The notes below the pieces were generated by a model. The model did no database searches. It worked only from the letters and a program-made list of their open reading frames with translations, and had not been told where the DNA came from. Of a DNA stretch of 64,000 bases, positions 51,315 through 59,847 are shown in pieces; the first letter of the stretch is position 1, and the number at the start of each line of letters is the position of its first letter. The translations under genes and the position numbers were made by a program. This stretch comes from Insolitispirillum peregrinum (GTDB taxonomy: Bacteria > Pseudomonadota > Alphaproteobacteria > Rhodospirillales > Rhodospirillaceae), in assembly GCF_042665255.1 (NCBI RefSeq), contig NZ_JBHTCD010000015.1. One strand, 5' to 3'.

Positions 51315-51932
51315 ATGCAGATGTCCGAAGGTATGCGCGTCATCGAAGCGACTGAAGCCCCTCTGGGGGCCTCGTCCAGCGATGATACTTTGATGGAATT
51401 CATCAAGGCCGGAGATCAGCGGGCATTCCGTGAGCTGGTCACCCGTCATCTTGACCGGGTGTATGCCGTGGCCCTGCGCATTCTGGGCAATCGCGCTGAT
51501 GCTGAAGATCTGGCGCAGGATGCTTTTCTGCGTCTGTGGACGGCCCGGGAACGCTGGGAGCCCGGTCGGGCCCAGGTCGGGACGTGGCTCTATCGTGTGG
51601 TGGTCAACCGCTGCATTGATCTGCGGCGCAAGTCGCGGGAACTGGCGGTCGATGAGGTGCCCGACGTGGCCGATGATGCGGCCAGCGCGGTGACCACCAT
51701 CCATCAGGGTGAAATGAGCCGCAAGCTGGATGATGCCCTGACCGCCTTGCCGGAACAGCAACGGGCCGCGGTGGTGTTGTTCTATTTCGAAGACCTCAGC
51801 AATGCCGAGATTGCCGATGTGATGGAAACGACCGTGGCGGCGGTTGAGTCCTTGCTGAAACGGGCGCGGAAAAAGCTGCGGGATGTGATGCGCGGTAGCG
51901 AGGCGGATGCCTACCACCTGTTTGATGCGTAA
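51315..51932 (+). CDS. ECF-type RNA polymerase sigma factor
   Basis: 205 residues with regions 2 and 4 of an extracytoplasmic-function sigma factor. Region 2 has DQRAFRELVTRHLDRVYAVA and NRADAEDLAQDAFLRLWTAR; region 4 has LPEQQRAAVVLFYFEDLSNAE then IADVMETTVAAVESLLKRAR. I chose the ATG at 51315 (MQMSEGMRVIEATEAP). It lies upstream of a small unknown gene and the flagellins. No typical zinc anti-sigma is adjacent. It could control the flagellar genes or a stress response; position alone does not decide. Confidence 0.9.
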   Translation: MQMSEGMRVIEATEAPLGASSSDDTLMEFIKAGDQRAFRELVTRHLDRVYAVALRILGNRADAEDLAQDAFLRLWTARERWEPGRAQVGTWLYRVVVNRCIDLRRKSRELAVDEVPDVADDAASAVTTIHQGEMSRKLDDALTALPEQQRAAVVLFYFEDLSNAEIADVMETTVAAVESLLKRARKKLRDVMRGSEADAYHLFDA

Positions 51933-52004
51933 CGATGCGTTGGGTGGAAAATGGTTCCGGGCCGCGCACGCTGCGCTGTGAATAACGAGGGAAAGGGGCG
52001 AGCA

Positions 52005-52244
52005 ATGTCTCATTCTGACGCGGGGAACGCCGGTTATGGTGATGCTGCAGTAATCGATCTGGCTGCGCGTCGTGAACAGCGCGCCATTGAGCGTGAAGTG
52101 GCTGAAATTCTGGCTTTGGCGGCGACTGTCGGGGCGCAATTGGCCGCATTGGAAGTCGAGCAGGTTTTTGCTTTTTCTGCTGATCTGATCGGGATGCAGG
52201 GGCGTGCGGGCGCTGTGGCGCAGGTTGTTGCCTTGCGGCCTTGA
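52005..52244 (+). CDS. Small hypothetical protein after the ECF sigma gene
   Basis: 79 residues from the ATG at 52005, with GAAAGGGGCG as the ribosome site. The N-terminus is polar (SHSDAGNAGYGDAAVIDLAA), followed by a helical charged part (RREQRAIEREVAEILALAAT) and an alanine-rich end. There is no cysteine, so it is not a zinc-binding anti-sigma. It lies 72 bases after the sigma gene and may be cotranscribed. Function unknown. Confidence 0.5.
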   Translation: MSHSDAGNAGYGDAAVIDLAARREQRAIEREVAEILALAATVGAQLAALEVEQVFAFSADLIGMQGRAGAVAQVVALRP

Positions 52245-52609
52245 TCGCCTTTGTCCATGATCATCATCTTTCTCCGGCAATGTGCCGGATGGCCGGGATG
52301 TGTGCCAGCTCCTGTGCTGGCGCTTGAGGCATCCTGATACCCTTTCGGTACTCAACCCTCACCTTGAGTACCGGATACGCCAGAGGGAATCCGTTCCCCG
52401 TACCCACCAGTCCGTTCGGATTGCCTCTGGCACCCCGCATTATGAGTATAAAGAACTACTTTTCTGATTTTGTTGATTTTTTCTTCAGAATTTTCATTTT
52501 CTCGCGCCAGGAAAGAACCCTCCCCCTCGTACCACTCCATGAAAAGCCGGTCCGAAGACCGGTTCCGCCGTGAATGGTCACGGCAACGTCCCGAATGGAG
52601 TCGTTCATT
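52245..52609. promoter_or_regulatory. Leader region of fliC1 with three hairpins
   Basis: No gene. It holds a perfect 10 bp inverted repeat CGGTACTCAA (52346-52355) with TTGAGTACCG (52364-52373). A 15 bp repeat matching at 14 positions lies at 52379-52393 and 52417-52431. Close to the ATG is the CCGGTC-CGAA-GACCGG hairpin (52547-52562), shared with fliC2. An AT-rich stretch at 52445-52500 and the block CGCGCCAGGAAAGAA, also shared with fliC2, probably belong to the promoter and the transcript start. Confidence 0.6.
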
Positions 52610-53440
52610 ATGCCCGTCATTAGCACCAATACTGCCGCCAACTCCGCCCTGCGTTTCCTGAACGCCAACAGCAGCGAACAGTCCAGCTCGCTGTCGAAAA
52701 TCGCCAGCGGCTCGCGCATCAACAAGGCCTCTGACGATGCCGCCGGTCTGGCCATCTCGACCGGCCTGTCCTCGGATGTCACCACCCTGAACCAGGCGGC
52801 GACCAACGCGTCGCAGGCGTCGTCGATCCTGCAGATCGCTGACGGCGGCATGTCCAACGTTGCCGACATCCTGGAGCGCATGAAGGCGCTGGCCACCCAG
52901 TCGAACTCCGGTTCGGTGACCGACGACCAGCGGACCTACCTGCAGGCTGAATTCTCGGAACTGCAGGAAGAAATCGACGGTATCGCCAAAGGTACCCGCT
53001 ACAACGGTGAATCGCTGCTCGATGGTACCGGCTCGATGGCTTCGGGCGTTGACTTCATGGTCGGTACTGCGACCACCGACGTCATCAGCGTGCAGATTGA
53101 CGACGTTGATTCGACCGAACTGGGTGTGAATACCTCCGCCATCAACGTCAGCACCCAGTCGGGTGCCCAGACCGCCCTGACCGCCATTGATGCCGCGATT
53201 ACCTCTGTGGCGAGTTCCCGTGCGGAAATCGGTGCGTCGATGTCCCGCTTTGAATTCCGTTCGGACACCATCGCCACCTCGATCGAAAACACCGAGGCAG
53301 CGAATTCGGCCATCACTGATACCGATGTGGCGACCGAGCAGACCAAGCTGTCGTCGGCGGAAGTGAAGACCCAGGCGGCGATTGCTGCACTCAGCTCGGC
53401 CAACGAAATGCCGCAGAACCTGCTGGACCTGCTGCGCTAA
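52610..53440 (+). CDS. fliC1: Flagellin, copy 1
   Basis: Filament subunit of 276 residues. The D0/D1 coiled-coil regions are conserved at both ends (VISTNTAANSALRFLNANSS, LSKIASGSRINKASDDAAG, and at the C-terminus EMPQNLLDLLR). The variable middle is short, typical of a small alphaproteobacterial flagellin. It differs from copy 2 by three residues (ITSVASS here, ISSISSS there). It has its own leader hairpin and a strong terminator. Confidence 0.97.
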   Translation: MPVISTNTAANSALRFLNANSSEQSSSLSKIASGSRINKASDDAAGLAISTGLSSDVTTLNQAATNASQASSILQIADGGMSNVADILERMKALATQSNSGSVTDDQRTYLQAEFSELQEEIDGIAKGTRYNGESLLDGTGSMASGVDFMVGTATTDVISVQIDDVDSTELGVNTSAINVSTQSGAQTALTAIDAAITSVASSRAEIGASMSRFEFRSDTIATSIENTEAANSAITDTDVATEQTKLSSAEVKTQAAIAALSSANEMPQNLLDLLR

Positions 53441-53468
53441 TTCTAACCGTTTCTCCGCTCAAACACGG

Positions 53469-53510
53469 AATCCCCGTGCCACCTTCCCCCGGTGGTGCGG
53501 GGATTTTTTT
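53469..53510 (+). terminator. Terminator after fliC1
   Basis: A 15-base-pair stem including two wobble pairs (53469-53483 with 53491-53505) is followed by a run of T. It makes fliC1 a separate transcript. Confidence 0.92.
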
Positions 53511-53587
53511 CTGTGAGCGGAATGACGAAAAAACTTTCGGGAAACGCGCCAGGAAAGAAAAGCGGAGCCGTATTACCCAATGAACAG

Positions 53588-53603
53588 CCGGTCCGAAGAC
53601 TGG
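53588..53603 (+). promoter_or_regulatory. fliC2 leader hairpin
   Basis: CCGGTC-CGAA-GACTGG mirrors the fliC1 hairpin CCGGTC-CGAA-GACCGG at 52547-52562. The single C-to-T change leaves a G-U pair, so the stem is preserved. It sits about 47 bases before the start codon in fliC2 and a similar distance in fliC1. Confidence 0.6.
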
Positions 53604-53649
53604 TTCCGCCGTGGTCGTCGCGGCAACTTCTCGAACGGAGTAGTCCATT

Positions 53650-54480
53650 ATGCCCGTCATTAGCACCAATACTGCCGCCAACTCCGCCCTGCGTTTCCTG
53701 AACGCCAACAGCAGCGAACAGTCCAGCTCGCTGTCGAAAATCGCCAGCGGCTCGCGCATCAACAAGGCCTCTGACGATGCCGCCGGTCTGGCCATCTCGA
53801 CCGGCCTGTCCTCGGATGTCACCACCCTGAACCAGGCGGCGACCAACGCGTCGCAGGCGTCATCGATCCTGCAGATCGCTGACGGCGGCATGTCCAACGT
53901 TGCCGACATCCTGGAGCGCATGAAGGCGCTGGCCACCCAGTCGAATTCCGGTTCGGTGACCGACGACCAGCGGACCTACCTGCAGGCTGAATTCTCGGAA
54001 CTGCAGGAAGAAATCGACGGTATCGCCAAAGGTACCCGCTACAACGGTGAATCGCTGCTCGATGGTACCGGCTCGATGGCTTCGGGCGTTGACTTCATGG
54101 TCGGTACTGCGACCACCGACGTCATCAGCGTGCAGATTGACGACGTTGATTCGACCGAACTGGGTGTGAATACCTCCGCCATCAACGTCAGCACCCAGTC
54201 GGGTGCCCAGACCGCCCTGACCGCCATTGATGCCGCGATCTCTTCGATTTCCAGCTCGCGGGCTGAAATCGGTGCGTCGATGTCGCGCTTTGAATTCCGT
54301 TCGGACACCATTGCCACCTCGATCGAAAATACCGAGGCAGCGAATTCGGCGATCACTGATACCGACGTGGCGACCGAGCAGACCAAGCTGTCGTCGGCGG
54401 AAGTGAAAACCCAGGCGGCTATTGCTGCGCTCAGTTCGGCCAACGAGATGCCGCAGAACCTGCTGGACCTGCTGCGCTAG
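53650..54480 (+). CDS. fliC2: Flagellin, copy 2
   Basis: Second flagellin of 276 residues, nearly identical to copy 1 in protein and DNA. The only clear difference is a block near 54238-54262, where three residues change and synonymous bases differ. The leader shows partial similarity to that of fliC1. Downstream lies a palindromic repeat rather than a T-run terminator. Duplicate flagellins are common in alphaproteobacteria; such near-identity suggests recent duplication or gene conversion. Confidence 0.97.
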   Translation: MPVISTNTAANSALRFLNANSSEQSSSLSKIASGSRINKASDDAAGLAISTGLSSDVTTLNQAATNASQASSILQIADGGMSNVADILERMKALATQSNSGSVTDDQRTYLQAEFSELQEEIDGIAKGTRYNGESLLDGTGSMASGVDFMVGTATTDVISVQIDDVDSTELGVNTSAINVSTQSGAQTALTAIDAAISSISSSRAEIGASMSRFEFRSDTIATSIENTEAANSAITDTDVATEQTKLSSAEVKTQAAIAALSSANEMPQNLLDLLR

Positions 54481-54528
54481 AGCATTTTCAAGTTGACCGT
54501 CTCCGGTCAACGGCCCGGAAAATGTGGC
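54481..54528. repeat. Palindromic 48 bp repeat after fliC2
   Basis: The inner stem GTTGACCG/CGGTCAAC (54492-54499, 54504-54511) and outer stem CATTTTC/GAAAATG (54483-54489, 54518-54524) form one hairpin starting just after the stop codon. A copy with one difference in about 47 bases lies at 63735-63781, right after flgL. Confidence 0.8.
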
Positions 54529-54540
54529 ACACCAAAAAGC

Positions 54541-54624
54541 TGGACCAGCGTGCCTGCGTCAGATTCAACGCACGCTGGTCCAAGACAAAACTGAGGGCGA
54601 GGGACCTCAGCCTCTCGCCCTCAG
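54541..54624. terminator. Two perfect stem-loops between fliC2 and fliD
   Basis: A 13 bp stem (TGGACCAGCGTGC at 54541-54553, complement at 54570-54582) is followed by an 11 bp stem (CTGAGGGCGAG at 54591-54601, complement at 54614-54624). Neither has a clean T-run. They probably end or stabilise the flagellin mRNA. The rest of the gap to fliD (54625-54820) shows nothing certain. Confidence 0.6.
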
Positions 54625-54820
54625 ACGAAATGGCCGATGATTGTCCTCACCAGAGTCATCGGCTGGCCGGGGACAGGAAACACCCCATACCCACCAGTCC
54701 ACGTTTCCTGTTCCCGGCATTTCTTTTTTGTCCTTGTCCCATGCTTGCATGTGCTGGTCATGCGGGACGGAAATGCCCCGTCGAAAGCATGTGAACGGCA
54801 GAGTGCAGGAGACGGCGGCG

Positions 54821-56503
54821 ATGGTTTCGGTTACATACTCGACAGACGGCACAACAATGCAGACCTATACCTATTCAGCGAGTTCGCTGGATATGGATAC
54901 CGATGCGCTGATTGATGCGGCTGTCTATGCGAAGATGCAGCCAGCCTATAATCTGCAAACCAAAATCACCACCGCAGAAACAAAGATTACGTCCTATACC
55001 GAAATGCAATCCCTGTTGACGGATTTGCAGGATGCCGGGGATGCCTTGCGGAATTCGTCCGCGATTTCGGATGTTGACAGCAACGTTTTTCTGGCCCGCA
55101 CGGCCTATCTGACCAGCAGTGACGGCGTTGATGCCGGGAATTATCTGGATGTGACCGTTGATGCCGATACGGAAACCGGCAATTACAGTCTGATCATCGA
55201 TCAAGTCGCCGAAGCACACAAGATTTCTGGTGGCAGTGTGTCCGATGCCAGTGCCGACATGGGCTATACGGGGGCGTTTACGCTCGGCCTGGAAGGCGGC
55301 GACAGTGCGACGGTCAACGTTACCTCTGACATGTCCCTGAATGAGATCGCTGCAGCGATCAATGCCGGGGCCGACACCTCGGGCATCAAGGCCAGCGTGG
55401 TGCAGGTTGATTCCAGCACCTACACGATGGTGCTGACGGCTCAGGATACCGGCAAGGAAATCGAGACGACATCGACCAGCGACACGGACATCATGAACAG
55501 TCTGGGGTTCACCGACAGCAGTGGTGACTTCAGCAACGTGCTGAACGAAGCTCAGGACGCGATCATCGAAGTCGACGGCCTGACCATTACCCGTGACAGC
55601 AATGAAATTGATGACGTGCTGGATGGGGTGACGTTCAACCTGTATGCCGCCACCGCCGGGGCGACAATCAATGTCGAAGTGGCCGAAAACATTTCGGACA
55701 TCAAGACGGCGATCAGCGATTTCGTCGATGCCTACAATGCGTTCCGTGAATTTGTCGCCACCAATCAGGCCACGTCGACCGATGGCTCGGCCAGTTCCGA
55801 TGCTGTCCTGTTCGGGGATTATTACCTGCGCTCGGCGAACAGCACGATGTCATCGCTGTTGTCGACCGGGCATGGTGGCTATTCGTTGCGCGATTTCGGC
55901 ATCACGCTCAATTCCAGTAACGAGCTTGAGCTTGACGAAGACACCCTGAACGAAGCCCTGCTGAACAATCTGGATGGGGTGCAGTCTTTCTTCGCCTTCG
56001 AGATGACCTCGTCGTCCGATGATCTTGGGATCATCGCCTCGCCGCTGGCCTCGGGCGATACCACCTTTACCCTTGATCTGACCGTTGACAGCAACGGTGA
56101 CCTCTCCACCGCCTCGGTCGGGGGGGACTCTTCCCTGTTTACCGTCAAGGGCAGTCGTATCGTTGGTGCCGAGGGAACGATCTATGAAGGGATGACGCTG
56201 GTTTATACCGGCGATACCACCCAGTCGATCACTGTGACCCTGTCGCAGGGGATGGCCGACCAGCTGTATCACCAGATGGACAATTATGCCGACAGTTCCG
56301 ACGGCTCGCTGGCCGACGCCATTTCGACGCTGGACGACCAGATCGATTCCTGGGGTGACGATATCGACAACATCACCACGCGCGCGGAAAAGTACCGCAC
56401 GACGCTAGAGGCGAAATACACCGCGATGCAGACCGCCTATGAAACGGCACAGATTCTGCTCGATCAGCTTGAGGCCAATGCGAATGCAGCAAACAATGAC
56501 TAA
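54821..56503 (+). CDS. fliD: Flagellar filament cap protein FliD
   Basis: Caps the growing filament and guides flagellin folding. The ATG at 54821 (MVSVTYSTDGTTMQTYTYSA) has a CAGGAGA ribosome site and gives 560 residues. The N-terminal coiled-coil is LDMDTDALIDAAVYAKMQPA and on; the mid region IIDQVAEAHKISGG and NEIDDVLDGVTFNL are typical of FliD. The C-terminal coiled-coil ends AQILLDQLEANANAANND. fliS overlaps its end. Confidence 0.92.
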   Translation: MVSVTYSTDGTTMQTYTYSASSLDMDTDALIDAAVYAKMQPAYNLQTKITTAETKITSYTEMQSLLTDLQDAGDALRNSSAISDVDSNVFLARTAYLTSSDGVDAGNYLDVTVDADTETGNYSLIIDQVAEAHKISGGSVSDASADMGYTGAFTLGLEGGDSATVNVTSDMSLNEIAAAINAGADTSGIKASVVQVDSSTYTMVLTAQDTGKEIETTSTSDTDIMNSLGFTDSSGDFSNVLNEAQDAIIEVDGLTITRDSNEIDDVLDGVTFNLYAATAGATINVEVAENISDIKTAISDFVDAYNAFREFVATNQATSTDGSASSDAVLFGDYYLRSANSTMSSLLSTGHGGYSLRDFGITLNSSNELELDEDTLNEALLNNLDGVQSFFAFEMTSSSDDLGIIASPLASGDTTFTLDLTVDSNGDLSTASVGGDSSLFTVKGSRIVGAEGTIYEGMTLVYTGDTTQSITVTLSQGMADQLYHQMDNYADSSDGSLADAISTLDDQIDSWGDDIDNITTRAEKYRTTLEAKYTAMQTAYETAQILLDQLEANANAANND

Positions 56504-56990
56504 CAAACGGATGGCCGGGACCTATGGCGCCATGGCGCAGCGGGGTGTTGGGGCCTATCAAAGTTCGGGCGGTGTTCCGCAACACATGATTCAGGCGGTG
56601 CGGATGCTGGATGGTCTGGTCGAGCAGATCGGGCGCGCCCATACCTGCGATGTACAAAAACAGTACGAAGCCGAATATCGGGCGGTCGAACTGGCAACGT
56701 TGATCCTCAGTGGCTTGTTGTCGATGATCGACAGCCGTCAGGGGACTGTGGGGGCAAATCTCGAAAAGACCTATCGCAGTCTGATGAAGGCGTTGGTCGG
56801 GGTGTGCGCCATGCCGGGAAGTCAGGGGCAATACCTGCGCCTGTATGATGCGGCGCTGGAATTGCGCAATGCCTGGGCGTCGATTTGCAGCCTGCCGATG
56901 ATGCCGATGCCCGAAGCCTTTGCGGCCGAACTGGCCAGCAATCCGCCGGTGTCCGGTCGGGGTCGCCGTGGGGCCGCGGTCGCTGAATAA
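56484..56990 (+). CDS. fliS: Flagellin export chaperone FliS
   Basis: Cytosolic chaperone that binds flagellin C-termini and keeps subunits unfolded for export. 168 residues from the ATG at 56484 (the ATG at 56496 is possible). The helical bundle is recognisable from GAYQSSGGVPQHMIQAVRML and ATLILSGLLSMIDSRQGTVG then LRLYDAALELRNAW. It overlaps the fliD stop by 20 bases. A glycine- and arginine-rich tail ends the protein. Confidence 0.85.
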   Translation: MQQTMTNKRMAGTYGAMAQRGVGAYQSSGGVPQHMIQAVRMLDGLVEQIGRAHTCDVQKQYEAEYRAVELATLILSGLLSMIDSRQGTVGANLEKTYRSLMKALVGVCAMPGSQGQYLRLYDAALELRNAWASICSLPMMPMPEAFAAELASNPPVSGRGRRGAAVAE

Positions 56991-57097
56991 TATTGTGTCC
57001 GGTATAACGCCGGTGCGTTCATGAGCGATACGAGGTAAGATTGCGGTCAGGCACGGCGGGCAGAATGCTTGCCGTATGGAAAGAAAGACCGACCCAA

Positions 57098-57550
57098 ATG
57101 CCGATGTCGTTGGAAACGTTCCACGATCTTGTGGATACTTATGGCTCGCGCCTGACAGAGTGGCCTGCCTCTGTGCGTCAGGATGTTGACCAGCTTCTTC
57201 TCGAGTCATCCGAGGCCCGTGCCGTGTTGGCTGCGGCGCGCGATGTCGATACCTTGCTGCGATCCGTAGAACCGGTGTCGGCCCCGATGGGGTTGCTGGA
57301 CCGGATTTGTCAGGCTGCGCGGGAAACAGAGCCCACAGACGATGTGGCCCCGCCCCGCTCTCCTGATGCCTCCCCCTTTTGGAGCGATTTCGGTCGTGGG
57401 CCGGGATTGCAGCGCCGTGGTGCCCCCGGCAGGGAGGGTGATCGCACGGCTGTCCCGGTGGTGAGTATGCCGGTCATCACCATGGTTGACCTCGCCAATG
57501 TCGGCCTGTTGCTGACAGGTGTCATCTGGTTGCTCAGCCGTCCCCTCTGA
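57098..57550 (+). CDS. Hypothetical protein with N-terminal helical domain and C-terminal TM
   Basis: 150 residues from the ATG at 57098; upstream starts at 57041 (TTG) and 57065 are possible. The N-terminal part (LETFHDLVDTYGSRLTEWPA then helical VLAAARDVDTLLRSV) resembles small helical domains seen in alphaproteobacterial proteins near ECF sigma factors. A Pro- and Arg-rich linker follows, and the C-terminus is one membrane helix (ITMVDLANVGLLLTGVIWLL). It might be a membrane-anchored anti-sigma-like partner of the sigma factor encoded at 51315, but that is only a suggestion. Confidence 0.55.
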   Translation: MPMSLETFHDLVDTYGSRLTEWPASVRQDVDQLLLESSEARAVLAAARDVDTLLRSVEPVSAPMGLLDRICQAARETEPTDDVAPPRSPDASPFWSDFGRGPGLQRRGAPGREGDRTAVPVVSMPVITMVDLANVGLLLTGVIWLLSRPL

Positions 57551-57612
57551 GGGACAGCCTGCGGTCGAACAGCCCCGAACCAAACCCTGCCAGACACTCT
57601 TTTGCCTGCACA

Positions 57613-57650
57613 GCAGCCGCCTCGATGCCGAGGCGGCTGCTTTTGTTTTT
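57613..57650 (+). terminator. Terminator before flgD
   Basis: A perfect 12 bp stem (57613-57624 with 57629-57640) with a four-base loop is followed by TTTTGTTTTT. It separates the fliD-fliS-orf group from flgD, which therefore needs its own promoter in 57651-57801. Confidence 0.95.
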
Positions 57651-57801
57651 GGCATTCCAAAAAGTGCGCCAGCTTTCCTGCCCCGCTCCGTAGAAGGCTT
57701 AGAAGAGCAAGACGAGGGTCTTGCACCCACTGAGCATAAAAGGACGCAGCCTCGCTGCTCCCGCTCCAGGCGGGACAGTCAGAAAGCTGGGAGAGCGTGT
57801 C

Positions 57802-58479
57802 ATGACGGTGAGTTCCACAACGCTGTATGCGACCACAGACAGCACGTCGACCACGACGAGCAGCTCTTCGTCGACGACGCTGTCCGCAGACTTCGATACT
57901 TTCCTGACCTTGCTGACCACCCAGCTGGAAAACCAGAATCCGTTGGATCCAATGGATTCAAACGAATTTACCAGTCAGTTGGTGCAGTATTCCCAGCTTG
58001 AGCAGCAGATGGCGACCAACGACACGCTGGATAGCATCTATAGCTCCCTCAACACCCTCAGCATCAATTCCGCCCTTGGCTACGTCGGGTCCGAAGTCAC
58101 CGTTTCCGGTGAGACGGCTCCGCTGGGCGAAGGCAGCGATGGCATTGACTGGATTTATGACCTCGACAGCGAAGCCGACAGCGTGACCCTGACCATCAGT
58201 GACTCTGATGGCAACGAAGTCTGGTCCGGCACCGGGGATACCGACGAGGGCCTGAATTACTTCACGTGGGACGGCACGGACTCGGACGGCAATGCCGTTG
58301 ATGCTGGTGTGTACACCCTGAGCGTGACCGCAACGGACTCCGATGGCGAAAGCATCGATACCGGGATTGCCTTCACCTCGACGGTGAGCGGCATCGATAC
58401 CTCGGACGGTGACATGACCCTCGAACTGGAGGGCGAAATGCGTGTCACCCTCGATGCTGTCCAGAAGATCGAAACCTAA
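57802..58479 (+). CDS. flgD: Flagellar hook cap/assembly protein FlgD
   Basis: Scaffold that caps the growing hook. The ATG at 57802 gives 225 residues. A Ser/Thr-rich N-terminus precedes the diagnostic FDTFLTLLTTQLENQNPLDP and MDSNEFTSQLVQYSQLEQQM. The C-terminal half folds as the FlgD Ig-like/tudor region, with YFTWDGTDSDGNAVDAGVYT. It is directly upstream of flgE, the usual order. Confidence 0.94.
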   Translation: MTVSSTTLYATTDSTSTTTSSSSSTTLSADFDTFLTLLTTQLENQNPLDPMDSNEFTSQLVQYSQLEQQMATNDTLDSIYSSLNTLSINSALGYVGSEVTVSGETAPLGEGSDGIDWIYDLDSEADSVTLTISDSDGNEVWSGTGDTDEGLNYFTWDGTDSDGNAVDAGVYTLSVTATDSDGESIDTGIAFTSTVSGIDTSDGDMTLELEGEMRVTLDAVQKIET

Positions 58480-58567
58480 GCGTTTCATCGACGTCTCGTA
58501 GTGCCAGAGAGCGGTGAGCGGCGCCTCAGGCTTTCAATTCGATTATTCTAGAAAAGTGAGGCTCAAA

Positions 58568-59842
58568 ATGAGCATTGGTGGCGCCCTTAACTCTGCAGTC
58601 TCGGGTCTGAAGGCTCAAAGCACGGCGATGGCGATCATCTCCGACAACCTGTCGAATTCGGAAACGACCGGTTACAAGGCTCTGAGCACCAGCTTTTCCA
58701 ACCTGGTCACTCAAAGCTCTCTCAGCAGCTCCTATTCTTCCGGTGGTGTGCGGGCAACCCCGCGCCAGAGCGTGGCTAATCAGGGTTTGATCGAGAGTAC
58801 CAGCAGCACCACCGATATGGCGATTTCAGGCAACGGCCTGTTTGTCGTCACCGACAGCGTGGACAGCAACACCCTGTATTACACCCGTAACGGCTCGTTC
58901 GATCTCGATTCCGAAGGCTATCTGACCTCGAACGGCTATTACCTGCAGGGCTGGGCGCTGGATCAGGATGGCAGCGTGGTGGGTGGCAATGCCAACAGCT
59001 CGGCCAGCCTGACGGCGATTGACCTCAGCGCCTTCAACAGTTCGGCGGCAGCGACAAGGACGACGTCCATTCAGGCCAATCTGCCGTCCACCGCCGAAGA
59101 CGGTGATACCTTTACCTCGGCGATGGAAATCTATGACTCGCTGGGGACGGCACACACTGTCTCGATGACCTGGACCAAAACGTCGACCAGTGAATGGACT
59201 CTCGATTTTTCCGATCCGACCCTGTCGTCGGATGACTCGGTGACCTCCGGGACCATCTCGGGTGGCCCGATCAGCGTGACCTTTACCGATGGCATTCTGG
59301 CCAGTGTCAGCCCTGACCCGGCGGAAATCACCGTTTCTGGCTGGACCACCGGTGCCAGCGACAGCACCATCACCATGGATCTGGGAACGGTCGGTGCCAC
59401 CGATGGTCTGACCCAGTATGCCCCGACCGATAGCGACAATATCGACGTGCAGATCGAAGACATTTCGCAGGATGGTCTGAAATACGGCACCCTGAACGGG
59501 GTCGAAGTGCAGGATGACGGGACGGTTGTCGCCAGTTATGACAACGGCGACGAAGTGGCAGTCTACAAGATCCCGCTGGCGACCTTCACCAACTACAACG
59601 GCCTGAGCCTGAACACCGATGGTATGTATCAGGCAACGGCGGACTCGGGGACTTATACCCTGACCGAAGCCGGGACCGGTTCGGCCGGGACCATCACCGG
59701 GTCGGCGCTGGAAGCCTCGACGGTCGATACCGCCGAAGAATTCAGCAAGATGATTGTCAGTCAACAGGCTTATTCGGCAGCGTCGCAGATCATTACCACC
59801 TGTGGCGACATGTACGATGACCTGATGAGCGCCGTACGGTAA
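58568..59842 (+). CDS. flgE: Flagellar hook protein FlgE
   Basis: Hook subunit, 424 residues from the ATG at 58568. The N-terminal rod-hook motif is ALNSAVSGLKAQSTAMAIIS followed by DNLSNSETTGYKA. The mid region includes NGLFVVTDSVDSNTLYYTRN, and the C-terminus has the matching helix EEFSKMIVSQQAYSAASQII. The product is of normal length for the compact alphaproteobacterial form. An unknown gene starts five bases downstream. Confidence 0.95.
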   Translation: MSIGGALNSAVSGLKAQSTAMAIISDNLSNSETTGYKALSTSFSNLVTQSSLSSSYSSGGVRATPRQSVANQGLIESTSSTTDMAISGNGLFVVTDSVDSNTLYYTRNGSFDLDSEGYLTSNGYYLQGWALDQDGSVVGGNANSSASLTAIDLSAFNSSAAATRTTSIQANLPSTAEDGDTFTSAMEIYDSLGTAHTVSMTWTKTSTSEWTLDFSDPTLSSDDSVTSGTISGGPISVTFTDGILASVSPDPAEITVSGWTTGASDSTITMDLGTVGATDGLTQYAPTDSDNIDVQIEDISQDGLKYGTLNGVEVQDDGTVVASYDNGDEVAVYKIPLATFTNYNGLSLNTDGMYQATADSGTYTLTEAGTGSAGTITGSALEASTVDTAEEFSKMIVSQQAYSAASQIITTCGDMYDDLMSAVR

Positions 59843-59847
59843 CGGCG

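Noticed and set aside
51243..52355. Minus-strand 370-codon frame opposite the sigma factor gene
   Set aside because: The plus strand encodes a clear ECF sigma factor; the reverse frame has no motif.
53391..53936. Minus-strand frames antisense to both flagellins that look alike
   Set aside because: Their similarity only reflects the duplicated flagellin genes.
57651..57801. sigma54 or sigma28 promoter before flgD
   Set aside because: A TTGCA-like piece near 57720 lacks a matching upstream GG element and no sigma28 box was convincing, so I did not call one.
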